A stretch of 64,000 nt of DNA, from the NCBI GenBank assembly GCA_914767935.1, contig OU612045.1, positions 57,963,725-58,027,724 on the forward strand, read 5' to 3'. The notes under the pieces were generated by a model. That model did no database searches, had not been told where the DNA came from, and saw only the letters and a program-made list of their open reading frames with translations. The DNA comes from Coremacera marginata (lineage: Eukaryota > Arthropoda > Insecta > Diptera > Sciomyzidae). A program made the position numbers and the translations under genes. Shown here one piece after another: positions 22,183 through 35,200 of this stretch. Position 1 is the stretch's first letter; every line of letters begins with the position of its first letter.

Positions 22183-22277
22183 AAGGTTGATTGAGATAGG
22201 TTAAGTCACTTGAGAGAAGCAAAGGCAAAATAAGAGTGCTTTTCTCTCAAGTGACTTAACCTATATCAATGAACCTT
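22183..22277. repeat. Long perfect-type hairpin (39-bp stem, 15-base loop)
   Basis: The left arm (22183-22221) and right arm (22237-22277) pair over about 39 bases with two mismatches and a two-base bulge. The core GATAGGTTAAGTCACTTGAG faces CTCAAGTGACTTAACCTATA. The 15-base loop and stem length are in the range of insect pre-miRNAs, but a mini foldback element would look the same. Strand of any transcript is unknown. Confidence 0.8.
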
Positions 22278-25200
22278 GATAGAAAAATTTCTATATTGGT
22301 ATTTTCGTTGTCGTTTTCTGCCACAATATTTTCCCATAAGGTTTGCATTGTCTCTGCCTATCGACACGACAACGACATGATTCTGGTTATAAAGTATGGT
22401 TATGCTCTTTTAATTTTAGTTAATTATTTAAATAATAATTGGCAAATTTATATACCCAAAATAATAATTTCAGACCATAGCTATCCAAGAGAAAAGTAAA
22501 TATTCAAATAGCACATGCCCTTTTCCACCTCTACGAGGCCAAACATACATAAGTCTCTTATTAAATAATAGCATAGATAATGTCCTTTAATGCGTAATAT
22601 TTCCACATTGCCTCTTCATGACACACCATGGCGCTTTGCTGGCAGTTTCTAAAAATTAAAAATTTTGCTCATAACTACTTCCAAACATAAAATTTTCTCC
22701 AGGGTATAATCTCGCAACTATTTGTCTGGTATTGAAAGAACTCTCAAGCGTCCACTTGCTTGACATTCACTTGAACACTGAAGCTTTGATTGTTCTGCAC
22801 CAGGTGGTAGCGAATTTTTCACCACGCTTTAAATTGCCACGGGTCTGTCAAAAATTTGTGACTAGTCAGAGAGCAACTGTTGATTAGTGCCAAATTTTAT
22901 TGGCTGCGTTCAGCAGATACAACTTTTGTGCAACCGCTTAGTGTGTGCCTGCTGAACGAGAAAATATCAGTGTCTGATCACAATATGTTTACTCAACGTA
23001 TTTATTATTTCCAGTTAAAAACTTAACTTTTTTAGATTAAGCGTGCTTTTATAACAAATTAAATAAATGACGCAAAATAAAACGAGAAAACACAATTTTT
23101 CCACTATTTAATCACTTTTAAAACAATTGTGTTCACAGAAAATGTATCATACAACACTAAGCGCGTTCAACAGGCACTCAAAGGAATGTAAACTAATACC
23201 TGATCAGAGGTACACAACATGTTGTACCCATTATTCAATTTGTATTAGGTTGTCCAGATATTTGACGTCAACACATAAGAATAATATTTTAAACACATTA
23301 ACGACGACTGCAATATTGCCGCAAGATTCAATTATTATAAGGTTGTCCATACTCACAAGAATGTATACCCTTATTTGAAGAGGAGAGCAAAAGACCAATT
23401 TTTTTAATGACATAAAAATCACGCAGTTGCCGGAATATCATACTTTTTCATAGTACAAACCACTAAAGATACATTTAACTACTACTTTTTGAACTACTTG
23501 ATTGTGTTGAACCAAAATAATGGAATGAGCTTTAAAAATGTTATGGTCACGTTTTTGACGTAAAATAGTATTGAAAAAATAAAACTTCTGAATGTTGTAC
23601 ACATTTCATATAGAGTTTGTATGAATATTTTAATTAAATATGGGCATTTCCAAAACTATCGTTACGTACGATTTGTACGAAAACATATTAAAAAAAAATA
23701 AATGAAAAAGTCAAATTTTTCAAAAGGTTTTTTATATTAGCGTATGAATTAAGTAGTGCTACTTAATGTTAAGTAAAAGAATAAAAATAATCGATCCTAA
23801 GGACTTAAAGATATAAGCAAAACTATGCTCTGGCGTAACGTTACAAAAAGCAGAAGTAGTTTTCGACTTGGATTACAAAACACTTCGAATTGGACAAGTC
23901 TTTTTGTATAAAACCTCTTTTAGAAGGTTATAAAATAAATTGAGTTTATTTTCCAAATCATCATTTATTTTCCAAAATCTTTTCCTGTTTTTTATTTTAT
24001 TAGGCTTAGTCGTATGACGTGACGTTTCTGGCGTTACTTTACTTAAATTTCCATTGTAATTCAATCGCGCCATGGAGTAGTTAGGTAATTAAGTAATTAT
24101 GTAATTTATTAATTAAGAAACAAATTCAATATATTCTGCCTCTCCTTGCCTCAACTATTTTCCATTATTTTTAGCAAATGCCTTCCATTTTTACTAAAAC
24201 AGAAACGTTTACGAAACATTTACTGAACAATTATTAAAACGAAAAGTTACATTTGTGAAACAGTGCAGACGATTTTAAATTGCTTAAATCAATAAAATTG
24301 AAATGTTTCTCTTAAATGATATCATTAAATAATTATTTTTTAATAACTTTTCATTTTCCTGTCTCGGTGGACTTTTTTCTGTAACTGCCCATACGTATAT
24401 GTTCTCTTATATTTGAGTTAAAATACGTAATAAATTATATAGTCAGTTTAAATGTAAAATTTATTGGAAAAATTTTTTTAAAATAGTTTAAAAAATTATT
24501 AACCAAAAGGTTGAAAATAGTGTTTTTTACATTTGTATTTGGGAAAATCAAAAAATTTTACTTTTATCCTCTTTTATCAAGAGAAAGCTAGTTTTCTTCA
24601 GTCTACGCAGAACTTTTGTTTTTTTGTATATTACATATAAAACTATATTTTATGGTTGTGCTAATACATCTTCTAAGTGTTTCGGGATATAACTTCTTTC
24701 GGGAAGACCACACAACCCTGGTTGTCATTTTTTCAAGAACGTACAAATATTTTTAACGTAGAATCACGTCTAATAGCGCGTTTGTCATTTTTGGGGGGTA
24801 TTTTTCACAATCTTTTTTTAATTAATTATTTATCGTACAAAGATAAAATATATGTCAAGAATCAGTTTTATGCAAAATCTACATAATAAGAAAAATCATG
24901 ATTTGATGCTACAGCTGCTGCTAAAGTTCTTATGCTTGTCGCTTCAGTTTGTGCCGAAATCACAAACGCAACATCGTGTTGTTTCTGGAATGAATCGTTT
25001 TACGAATAGTAACGACGAATAGTTAAGTAAAGTAACGGCTGTTACTGTTGTTGTTGTTATTTATACGTATGTAAAATTTACATTTATATATGCATCAGAG
25101 TTCGTAAATACTTATCATCGAGGAGTAAAATATCCCTCACTCACCTCAATACAACTCAACTCAGTGCATTTCGTTTGGTTTCTTTCATTGGAACGAGCGA

Positions 25201-25806
25201 TCATTCGTTAATCTCCGTTTACTTGCAATTCTCATTCGTTGCTGTTCACAGCATGATCTTTTACAGAGCATAAGCCGATACATTGCACACTAACTACAAA
25301 ACAGTCGCAACTCAAAAAAACACGAATTTTCAGGAGAAGCAAAAAACTGTTTAAGCTAAAATTATTGTAATATAAACAAATTTGGTTCCACAATAAAGAA
25401 ACCAAATTTTAAAGAAGGTTCTGGTATAGTTTTTTTCTTTTCATATTAAAGCTGTGAAAATAAAGAATAATTTGAAGTTATGGCTCTTTAGCTGAAATTT
25501 TTTCTTATAATAAGTGATATTATCTCAAATTGTACCTCTTTACCTGATAAAAATTGCTTTAATTTTTAACAGCTCCTAATTTACAAGCTCTTAAGTAAGA
25601 ACAAAATAAAATTTACTTTCTGTTTAATTGAAAATAAAGCTTTATTCTTATTAAAAGACAGTTTTGATACAATTTTTTTAGTTTTATATTATGATTGGGC
25701 AAATAGAAAGGATTTTGGACTTACGATACTTTGACTGAAATTTTTCGTTTGAAATTCGAATTGTGCCTCTTTAAACAAAAGAACATAAAATTCACTTTTT
25801 ATTTAA
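22278..25806. other. Spacer, no gene seen
   Basis: AT-rich DNA with several 60-85 codon open frames (for example 22269-22499, 23127-23378, 23873-24073 minus, 24677-24886) lacking domains, codon structure or conserved motifs. No element boundaries recognised. Confidence 0.5.
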
Positions 25807-26250
25807 TCTATATTAATAAAAATCACTCTCTGTTTGTTTGTTTGTTTGTTTGTTTGACTTTTATACAAATCTAAACGGCTAAACGGATAAACGGATTTCG
25901 CTCAGCCTTAAAACGTGCATTACTTACGTCCTAGATTAGGTTTTTACATACTTAGTTTTAAACACGCCCCATTTAGCCGCCCACAAATCAATAAAAATGC
26001 TATACTTCAGACTGTTTCTATTTTTTGAGATTCAAATTTTGTAATTTAGGTTGTATGGTTACTTTTGACAATTGTACCAAAACTGGGTTTCTACGCCCAC
26101 TTTTACCGCCCACAAATCAATGACAATGATATATTTCAGACGGTTTTGGTCGTATAAGACTGAAATTTGGTAATTAAGTTTTTTTTTATCTCCCCCTAGT
26201 ACAAGCAAGCCACAGTTGTCCGCGGCTTCGGCACGGTCGTTTTTTTTAGC
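25807..26250 (+). mobile_element. Helitron-like repeat, copy 2 (chimeric end)
   Basis: It starts A|TCTATATTAATAAAAAT, followed by a TTTG microsatellite (about 25829-25856) and the same body as 21543-21300 on the minus strand. After TTTGGTAATTAAG near 26180 the sequence switches to an inverted piece of the GC-rich terminal segment (CAGTTGTCCGCGGCTTCG, 26212-26229), preceded by CTAG at 26197-26200. The copy therefore appears to be a fusion of one element's 5' end with the reversed 3' end of another. Confidence 0.5.
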
Positions 26251-26871
26251 AATATAGAGCTTTAACAGGTTTGTTTCCCTCTAACAAAAACTTTTAAGCG
26301 TCGTTCAAGCGATCACCGTGTGACATCAGCCTTTAAGACAATGAATGACAAACGAAATAAAAAACAAATGTTTGCTTTCTTTTTTGTTTTGCAGCTCAGC
26401 ACTGCATTTATATGTATCTTTCTTTTCGCCTTGCGCGTGGCTCATCTGATTATTATGTTGCGCTGTGCTGGCTGAGCGGGAAAAGAGAGAACCACATGGA
26501 GTTTATTGAAATTCTCGAAACACAAACACGTGGAAGGAAAACGATCAAGCAATTCGTGGCATCGGGGAGGATTTCTTTAAGAACTTAACCTTATAATTAA
26601 ACATACTTTGTATTAAAATTTCGGAATAAAAGTGCCCCTATGCTGTGCTGTAGCACAAATATGACATTTTAAAACTTATTTCATAAAAAATAGACCCGGT
26701 ACTTTTGGAGTTTACCTGGAAACAAAAATGTACACTTCAATTTTATATAATACGATCAAGCGTGGAAAAGAATACGATGTAGCTGTAGCGATTCTTGCCG
26801 CATCGGCCTCATCAATCGACAAGGGCGTGGGCGCTTTAGAGCAGAAATCACCAAAGGTTTTTTTCAAAGAA
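26251..26871. other. Spacer
   Basis: No gene recognised. Confidence 0.45.
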
Positions 26872-27208
26872 GAATAAGTTAAAAAAAAACGAAATGGCCA
26901 TTTTAGCCCTTGAAAGGACTTTGACCGAGCTTCTTATGATCAATTGTGTTGTGTGTGTGGTGAAATGTTTGAACGCAAATGATCGAGAACTGGACCTACA
27001 AGTTTTATGCCTTCTCCGACCGGCTTATATTCTCAAGTAGCTTTGCATGACAGTTTTTACACTCTGTGGTTTGCCATTGTCTGCAGAAAGGTGACGGCCG
27101 AACAAAAATATTATTTCAATCGAAAAAACTTTCTGTGTCAGGTGGAAATTGAACCAGGGTTCTCCGGCGTATGGGGCACGCACTCTACCCACTGCGCCAT
27201 GGCCGCCA
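26872..27208 (-). mobile_element. tRNA-derived SINE, copy 2
   Basis: This is the longer copy of the SINE at 505-798. On the minus strand the head (27207 down to about 27140) reads GGCGGCCATGGCGCAGTGGG, containing a near-consensus A box (TGGCGCAGTGG), and then GGTTCAATTTCC as B box. The spacing and the flanking GGCGGCC acceptor-like start strongly suggest a tRNA ancestor. The body ends in a T-run near 26880. The boxes are less decayed than in copy 1. Confidence 0.8.
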
Positions 27209-28420
27209 CAACAATTGGCAGGAAGAGTGATTGGCTACAACAATTACAACAAAAACCACCAACAACAACAACAAAAGATCCTTAGATTCAGTGCAATTAT
27301 TAATTACTAACATAACAAAACACAGCATAAACAGCATAACAGCATAAAAGCAACAACACGCGTGCCGGTAACGCTCACTAAAGCTCATCAGTTCATGTGT
27401 GAGCTGTAAAAATGTTAATTGTAATTAATAATGTAGTTTTGTATGCTCAACTTTTTCCTAGCTAGGATATATTCTGATTTACCCAGATCTCACTGATTTT
27501 CATTTAGCAATGAGGTTGTAACTGGGGACTCCTTCCAAGCTTTTATAATTCTCTGAATGACTTGTTCTCTCTCATTGCAAAGTTAGTTGTTTGCACTGAG
27601 GTTTTTGCATATTTTTATTATATATTTATAAAAGAAAAATATTCATATTCCCAGTGTTCTGCAAGTTCTTTTCTCGCGATTTTTATTTATCAAGATAATT
27701 TATTCTAAAAAACTATATTTATGAATTTAAAATAAATCTAGATTTGATCTACTGATTTCTTTCAATGCATTCACATAAGTAAATATATATTTATAACCAA
27801 CTGGTAAAAAAAGACTCTGCAAAATTACCAACAAGAAACCTTCAGCATATTAAAAATTATGCGAGGTCGCACACAACAACATGCACGCACTGGATTGTTC
27901 CGGTGCAGCTAGGATTGCCAGGTGGTCGGCATTCGTCGGGATTGTCCAGTTATTGTAGTGCTTGTCCCATGTCACGTTATCGTACAATTTGTTCCGGAAT
28001 ATTAAAAAACCTGACATTGAAAAAAATTACGTTAAAAAAAAGTACGCGACCATTTCTTCTCCCAAATAGCAGCAATTTGTCTACAAGCTCTGAAAATTAC
28101 TTTCAAGTTTTGACGTGTGTAAAAGGGTCTTTGGATTTGAGCTTTTAGGCTAGTTAAATCTGAGCTTTTAATAAGACTAAATAAAAACGAATCTTGTCTA
28201 AATTTCTAGAACTTATTAAATACACTAGATGGTGAAAACATGCTTAAAACGACTCGTGCTAATCAAAAATATGTAAAATATATTTTTAAATTGAGGAATA
28301 GCATATCAAAACCGGATTAATTCACATTGAACTAAATTGACTTTTTTTCAATTCGGCATTTTCGTACATCACCGGATCAACTGACCAAAAATCTCGGATT
28401 AAATATTACGTTTAATATTG
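27209..28420. other. Spacer
   Basis: CAA/CAACAA-rich at 27240-27280, otherwise AT-rich. The open frame at 27903-28148 has no recognisable domain. Confidence 0.45.
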
Positions 28421-28861
28421 ACTCATTCCACGCCAAACCAACCACTTAATTTTTTGATGTCCCGTTATGGACAAACTGTATATTTTTTGAATGGTCACTA
28501 GGAGGTGCATCAAATCACATAATTTTTTTTGGAAAAATTCTTATTGTTGTTGTTGTGGTAACACAAGCAAAGTACGAAAAATTACGCTTTTTCTGCTTTA
28601 TGGTGATTTTTAAAAATGCATACCTCAGGACCAAGATATTTGCATATCTTTTTTTATTGTGTAGAGTAAAGATTATGCTTCCAAGAAAACATTTTTTTGA
28701 AAATTATGCTGCAAGAAAAAAATTGGCTTTTTAGGCTTGTATCGAAAAGTTGCCATTCCTGATCTTTTCTCCCTCTCGGAGCCGAATAAAAGGTAAAGAA
28801 AAAAGCTGTCCATAACGGTGACTTCAAAAAATTAGTTGGTCGGTTTGGCGGGAAATGAGTC
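28421..28861. mobile_element. MITE, 441 bp, with about 55-bp inverted repeats
   Basis: The left end reads GACTCATTCCACGCCAAACC and the reverse complement of the right end GACTCATTTCCCGCCAAACC. Pairing continues through ACTAATTTTTTGA-like sequence to CCGTTATGGACA, giving about 55-base arms. The interior is AT-rich and noncoding. No clear target duplication was seen. Confidence 0.8.
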
Positions 28862-29857
28862 TATTACGACTATATTTAAAGGAGTTTCACCTTTAAATGG
28901 GTTTCACCTTTAAATATATTCTTAAAAACGTGTGTCGGAACAAAAACTAAGGAATCACATTTATATTTTCGCCTCTCCTGTAAATTTCAATAAACACTTG
29001 AATTTATCCGGTTTGGTTCTTTTGCTCCCCAATTTATACGTTATTAAATTTTATGAAACATTAATGATGTTTTGTATTTATTATTTAGTTTTTATTTAAG
29101 ACTTTATTGTTGCTTATGCTTTAGTTTTATTCCTGCAGTAAATGACACCAGTACAGAACTATCGATTCCACTAACTCTTAGTTAACCAGTACTAGTTTCG
29201 CTTCAATCTTTTTTTCTATGCATTCAACTAACGAATTTTACATATCATAGACAGGGGTCAATTGCTACCTTTTGCATAACCATTCCCTACCCTATTCACT
29301 AATGCTATAGTGCCAACTTATTCGCTAGTTGGAAAGATAAAGAATCAAAAAAAGTAGACATTGTGAAAGTATTCTCCAGTTAATTAACTTATACTTTCTT
29401 CATAAGAGTTATTTTATTCATTTTGTCCAACGAAATGAAAATTCGTTACATATCATATTTTATCGAAAATATTACTTCGAAGTATATGGTCGTTCTTACA
29501 AAATTTAGATCTCAAAAATATAAATAAAATGCAGTACAAGCTTGAAGTTGATTGGCATGACCCTTTTATGCATTACCTTAGGTCAAAAAAGGAGCTAGTT
29601 CGTATATATCTAGTAAAGTAGCTAATAAGAATGGCATCGGTTACTTTCGATACTGGTGGGATGTTTATGTTCTTCAAATACAAACACTTTTCCACATCTA
29701 TTTTTTTTTTTGTGCCGAAGACTTTTAAAAAATTTCGGAACCTTCTTGGCTTGTCCTGACAACAGCCTTTCAGGATCTGTCAACTCTAGGTGCAGGTGCG
29801 GCTGTGAAAGATTCGCCGAATTACAACAATCATTAAAATATTGAAGTTGTTGTAAAA
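28862..29857. other. Spacer
   Basis: No gene recognised. Confidence 0.5.
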
Positions 29858-30142
29858 GTGTGGAAAGAGTTAGGCGATGGGGATCGTTGGTTTAGAGAAA
29901 AATTTTTTATGAATTTTTACGATTTTACAAATATTATTAGTTTCGAACACTTATTACGGTATCGACAACGATTCAAGTATCGTTTTGAAATACTCGACCC
30001 TAAAAAAACATCATTAATACAACATTTAGAGCAGCGCAGTACTCAAAGGTTAATGTCGGTTCAACTTGCGCTACAGCTACGAGCTACTACATACTACAAG
30101 ATACAACACTCCCACTTCATACCACAAAAAAAAAAAAAATAA
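29858..30142 (+). pseudogene. Possible PIF/Harbinger transposase N-terminal fragment
   Basis: An open frame without an ATG start reads KELGDGDRWFREKFFMNFYD, later HLLRYRQRFKYRFEILDPKK and QLALQLRATTYYKIQHS. The pattern of a basic RYRxRFKYRFEIL segment followed by a leucine/alanine-rich helix resembles the segment before the DDE core of HARBI1-like transposases. No catalytic motif is present and the frame ends in an A-run. The assignment is weak. Confidence 0.25.
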
Positions 30143-30535
30143 TCACTCGATGATAAACGGTCATCAGACAAAAGCAGGTTTTGAGCCCCCTTTTACTCTT
30201 TTTGGGACAGCTCATGTTTTTTTCAAAATATAGTTAAAAATTTATCTGTTTTCGTCATTCCGTTAACAAAAGCTGTGTTTTTCCATGTGTTTTTCCATGC
30301 GCATGTAAAACTATTCGTTTGTTTAAAAATATTTTTTTATTTAGACTCTCAATTGTATGCAGTTGTTTTAACACACGTTTAGTTAGAAAACAAATATTAA
30401 AAACAACTTTCATCGTTTCGTTTTGCGTCTTAAACACGAAATTCGAATTAACAATCTTTTATCGAATATATTTACTTACTTACTTAGGAGGCCATAACAA
30501 CCCGCGTTCGGGTTTCGGTTATATCTGTATCTATA
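30143..30535. other. Spacer
   Basis: No gene. A short (ACTT)n tract at about 30470-30486 directly precedes the repeat element starting near 30530. Confidence 0.5.
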
Positions 30536-32275
30536 TATAATTGTAAAAAAAAATCTGTACATGAAATATTGTTTTAAAATTCCTTTTGCGTTGGACATTT
30601 TGAATGACGAGGAGTCCGAAAATCGCATTTTTAAAATTTTTGTGTGTCTGTCTGTTAAAGTATCACGCGAAAACCACTTGATGGATTTAAATGAAACTTG
30701 ACATCTAGGTTCCTTATATCCCCGGTCGACATATAGGTTACTTTTTATCCCGTAAAAAAGGTTGGACCCGGTAGCGGGCGCTGCGTTCGGGCTCCAGGCA
30801 TTCTTTTTTTTAGCTTATATCCGAAACCGTTCATCCGATTTGTATGAAAATTTGTAAGTAGAGGTTTTCGGATACGGTGAGTTTTTATGACTTATCTACT
30901 TTGTTCTATCTCGAAAACCAGAGGGTGCTGTACAAATATTTTGAAAAATCTCGAAAAACTCCTAAGCCGTGCATTCGATTTGCATGAAAATTGGAATATA
31001 GGGGTTTTCTGATACGGTGAGTGTTTTGGACTTAATTTTTTTGTGCTATCTTGAACACCAGAGGGCTCTGTAATACAAATATTTTAAAAAAATGTCAAAA
31101 ACTCCCAAGTCGCGTATCCGATTTGCATGAAAGTTGGTATATAGAAGTTTTCGGAAACGGTGAGTTTTTATGGCTTATATACTATGTTCTATCTTGAACA
31201 CCAGATGGCGCTGTAGTACAAATATTTTAAAAAAAGTCGAAAAACTCCTAACTCCGATTTGCTTGAAAGTTGGTATATAGAGATTTTCAGAAACGGTGAG
31301 TTTTCATGACTTATAAACTAGGTTTTATCTTGAACACCAGAGGGAGTTGTAGTACAAATATTTTAAAAATGGTCGAAAAAGGCCTAATTGTTCATCTGAT
31401 TTGAAAATTTGTTTGTAAAGGTTTTCGAAAACGCTGAGTTTTTTTGACTTTTCTAATCTGTTCTTTCTCGAACACCATCAAAAAACTCCTAAGCTGTGCA
31501 TCCGGTTTGTATGAAAATTGGAAAATAGGGGTTTTCTGATACGGTGAGTGCTTTGAACTTATCTTTTTTGTGCTATCTTGAACATCAGAGGGCGCTTCAT
31601 TATAAATCTTAGGAAGTCGTGAAAAACTCCAAAAATGCTCATCCGATTTGGATGAAAATTGGTATATAGCGATTGTCGAGTACGGCAAAGGTTTTGGTGC
31701 TATCTTTTTTGCTCTTTCTCAAAACTAGAGGGTGTTGTTATACAATTTGGACGTGTGTATGTTATTAAAGTGTTCCTTAACGGCTGCACTGATTTTGATG
31801 AAATTGTTTGTGAATGTTTGAGTGGATCCCTTGATGGTTCAGACCCAGTAGGTGGCGCTACATTTTGTTTTTATAGCATCCGACTTACATGAAAATTTGT
31901 ATATAGAGGTTTTCGGATACGGTGAGTTTTTATGACTTATCTTCTTTGTTCTATCTCAAACACCAGAGTGCGCTGTAGTACAAATCTCTTAAGAAATCGG
32001 CAACTGTTTTGGCGTTATCTCTTTTGCTCTGTTTTGAAAACTAGAGGGCGCTGTTGTACAATTTGTACGTGTGCATGTTATTAAACTGTTCCTTCACGGC
32101 TGCACCGATTTTGATGAAATTTTTTGTGTGTGTTTAAGTGGATCCCTGGATGGTTCAGACTCGCCGGTTAATTGGACCCGGTAGGTGGCGGTGTGATCGG
32201 GTTCCACGAATTTTGTTATTATAGCTTATCTCCGAAACTATTCATCCGATTTACATGAAAATTGAAAGTTTCCGG
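30530..32275 (+). repeat. Element with 140-bp tandem repeat, array A
   Basis: It begins A|TCTATATATAATTGTAAAA, followed by a unique leader (TCTGTACATGAAAT, CACGCGAAAACCAC, TATATCCCCGGTC, GGACCCGGTAG) and then roughly ten units of about 140 bases. Each unit contains ATCCGATTTGCATGAAA, TTTTCGGATACGGTGAG and ACACCAGAGGGCGCTGTAG or variants, for example near 31060, 31198, 31335, 31585, 31960 and 32040. A second unit type carries GGTAGGTGGCG (31850, 32175). The same leader and units occur twice more at 56170-59730. The open frames inside are repeat by-products. The TC start after A is Helitron-like, but no CTRR end was identified. Confidence 0.85.
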
Positions 32276-35200
32276 TTTGAAAGATACACACAAAATTCTT
32301 TCTAAAGTTTGTGAAAAGTTTTATTCAAATCGACGAATGAAATCGAAAATTATTTATATCCACTCCCTAGTTAAGCCGGATATTAAGCTAGTATTATATA
32401 TATCTTACTAAAACAAGAAAAATCGTATATTAATTACACTGTTCTACAAAAAAGATATTTTTTAATGTACAAGAACTACCGCCAATATTTTACATTTTGC
32501 CGATCCACTTGATGACTTTCTGCGTTTTCAGAATCACTTCAATATTTTCGCTAATGGCCATTTTAAAAAGTCACTTCGAATTTTCGTACCTTGCCTTCCT
32601 TGATGATGATACACTATCATAACTTTGCTTCTGTTCACCAAAATTTTATTTTTTGTAAGGATAACAATAAAAGATAATATTGTGTTCCATTTTTGCCTAA
32701 CTGTTTGATATCTTTTAATTTTTTACTAAGTTATAGGCTCTTACATGAACAGAAAAATATATTTTTTTTTTTTATAATTTGTGTTTTGCATTTAAAAATA
32801 TTCCAAAAAATTCTTCTGACATGATTATTTTGACTAATTGCCTATACTTTTACTAATTGCTTGTAAAAAAACTGAAATCGGTAATCAAATAATTAAGTTA
32901 TGGACGATAACAACAATAAACACATTTTTATATAGGTTTTTTTGTATAACCATTTATCTGAGAAATACAAGATCTGCCGTTACGTCAAGAATCTGAAATT
33001 AAAACGCTTCTAATTTGAAGAGGTAAGCGGTAGCAATAGGCTATATATATGTATTTACAAAAAGAAGCTGAATGTGATCACCACAGCTTTGATACTGAAG
33101 TTGCTGAGCTTCTAGCCTCTGAACATTAGCGCAATTTTATAGCCTCACGACAGACAATTTTGTCAAAGAGTTTTTATATCTTTTTATCTATGGTTGTAGT
33201 AAAACGATTAGCACTGACCAAAGCTATAGCTTTTTTTTCATATGTAGTTTGTTAACATAGTAGCGATTTACTATTATTAATATGCCAAACAGTTTTATAA
33301 GGATGCAGAATGCAGCAATGGAACTTCCTGCAAAATGATGTTTTGTAATTGTAATGTAACGTAAAAAAAATAAATGGTGAAAATGTCCACAGTAATTATT
33401 CATACGACTGTATACCAAAGGCACACATACACTGGCTAAATGTTTACAGACTGAAGGAGTCGGGCGAGAGCCATTAAAGCCACTAGCTATCAGTCGTTGG
33501 GGGGGTACGTGACGCTTTCAACCTGCCAGAAAACCATACGTACACACATATACTATTTTATTATAGACTCTCTTGAATATGCTGATTTTAAATGAACCGG
33601 AATGACCACTCAAAACTAGTCCCCAAAGTGATCATTAAAATTTTTAAAGTAAGTAAGATGCATGTATCAACCATTATCGTTTTAAGATTTATCATCAAGA
33701 TAAATGTGAAGATAAGTGCTCTATACCCACCCTACCTTTGGCCTTACTATGCACGATGTTTCTGCAAGACCCCAAAAGAGACATATTCTACCGTATCCTT
33801 CACATCACTCTACATTAGAAAACTAATTTTTATTTAGCCAATCATTTCTTTGAATTTTATTTCATTAAGTATTCAATACAAACATCCTTAAAATTATTTA
33901 AAGTTTAACATCAAAACGTGTTTAATATTTGTTTAAATCATTAAATTCAAATTTAATCTTAACTTGCCTAAATTTCTTTATATATGTTTCGTTTTATATT
34001 AAGTAGTACATAATTCATATTTAGTAGCAAAATTATATATAAGATTTAATTTAGTGTATTTATAGTGAAAAAATTATTGAAAGGAAAAAAAATAGTGGTC
34101 ATCTAAAACTAGCATTGTATCTCTGCCTTAAACAGTAATCACTTAAAAGGGCTTTATACAGAACTAAGTTTTTGATGTAGCTGTGTTTCACACGTATAGC
34201 TCCATACACACACACAATCTGGGGTGTAATCATTGCCAAAGTTACACCACAAAAATCAAAGAATTTTTCATATAATTTATATGGATATTAAAATCATTAA
34301 ACCAATTACTCGAAACATTGAAATTGGACTCGAGATGTTAATGTAACACATATGTAAATAAAGGCGGGTAGAAAAATTTTGTTATAGTTTTGCCGAAATG
34401 TTTGCAAAAATTTTTAAAATTTAAATTTAGTTTAAATATGTAAAATCTTAAAAAATATCGCTAAATAACCTCGATCAAAAAGTCTGCATTCAACAAAGCA
34501 GCCACTAACATTTTGTCACTAAACGCTACTCGTAGCAATGTAAACATGCAGAGAGAGCGAGAGAGAGTGCGACATGATTGACACAGTACATGTAACCAAA
34601 ATACTGGTTTTTACAAACTGAGCAGATTAAAGAGGAATTTAATAATTTCTCTGCTGCACGTTTGCCGCTCTTAATACTTTTGTTTCGATTAACTTTTGAC
34701 TAACTTTTGTTTTTGTTGTATTACTATTTTTTTATTTTTTTTATTTTTTAATTTTAGATTGTAAATGTTTCATATATAAATAAAGTAAGCCAAATCTTTA
34801 TCATTACTTTTGTTTGCTTCTATGTCAATTTGTTATTTGTTGTATCATTTTTAATAAGAGATTTAATTTATTTTATCCTTCTGAAGATATATTTGTAAAT
34901 AATTGTTTTTACTCACTTTTAATATTTTGTTGCTGACGTCCATCGCTGAAGGCCTTCGGTGATGTCGATCGATGCTTCATTGCAGATTAAGATGCTAGTG
35001 TTAAGTTTAAATATAAAAAGTTTTTTTTTTTTTTGTTGTTAATGAAAACTCAATCAAAGTTTGCCGCAATGTGTGAGGGGGCAAATGTGTGCGTGAGCAA
35101 ATATGTACGTGTATATGAAATTTAATTAACTTTGATTAAATTTATTAAACAGCTACATAAATGATTTCAATTAAAGTTATTGCTAATTTATAATTTAGTT

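Noticed and set aside
31392..31892. Open frames in array A
   Set aside because: Same repeat-derived frames as in B1 and B2.
34941..34964. 24-base palindrome around AAGGCCTT as an operator-like site
   Set aside because: Only 20 of 24 positions pair, with no gene nearby; chance is likely.
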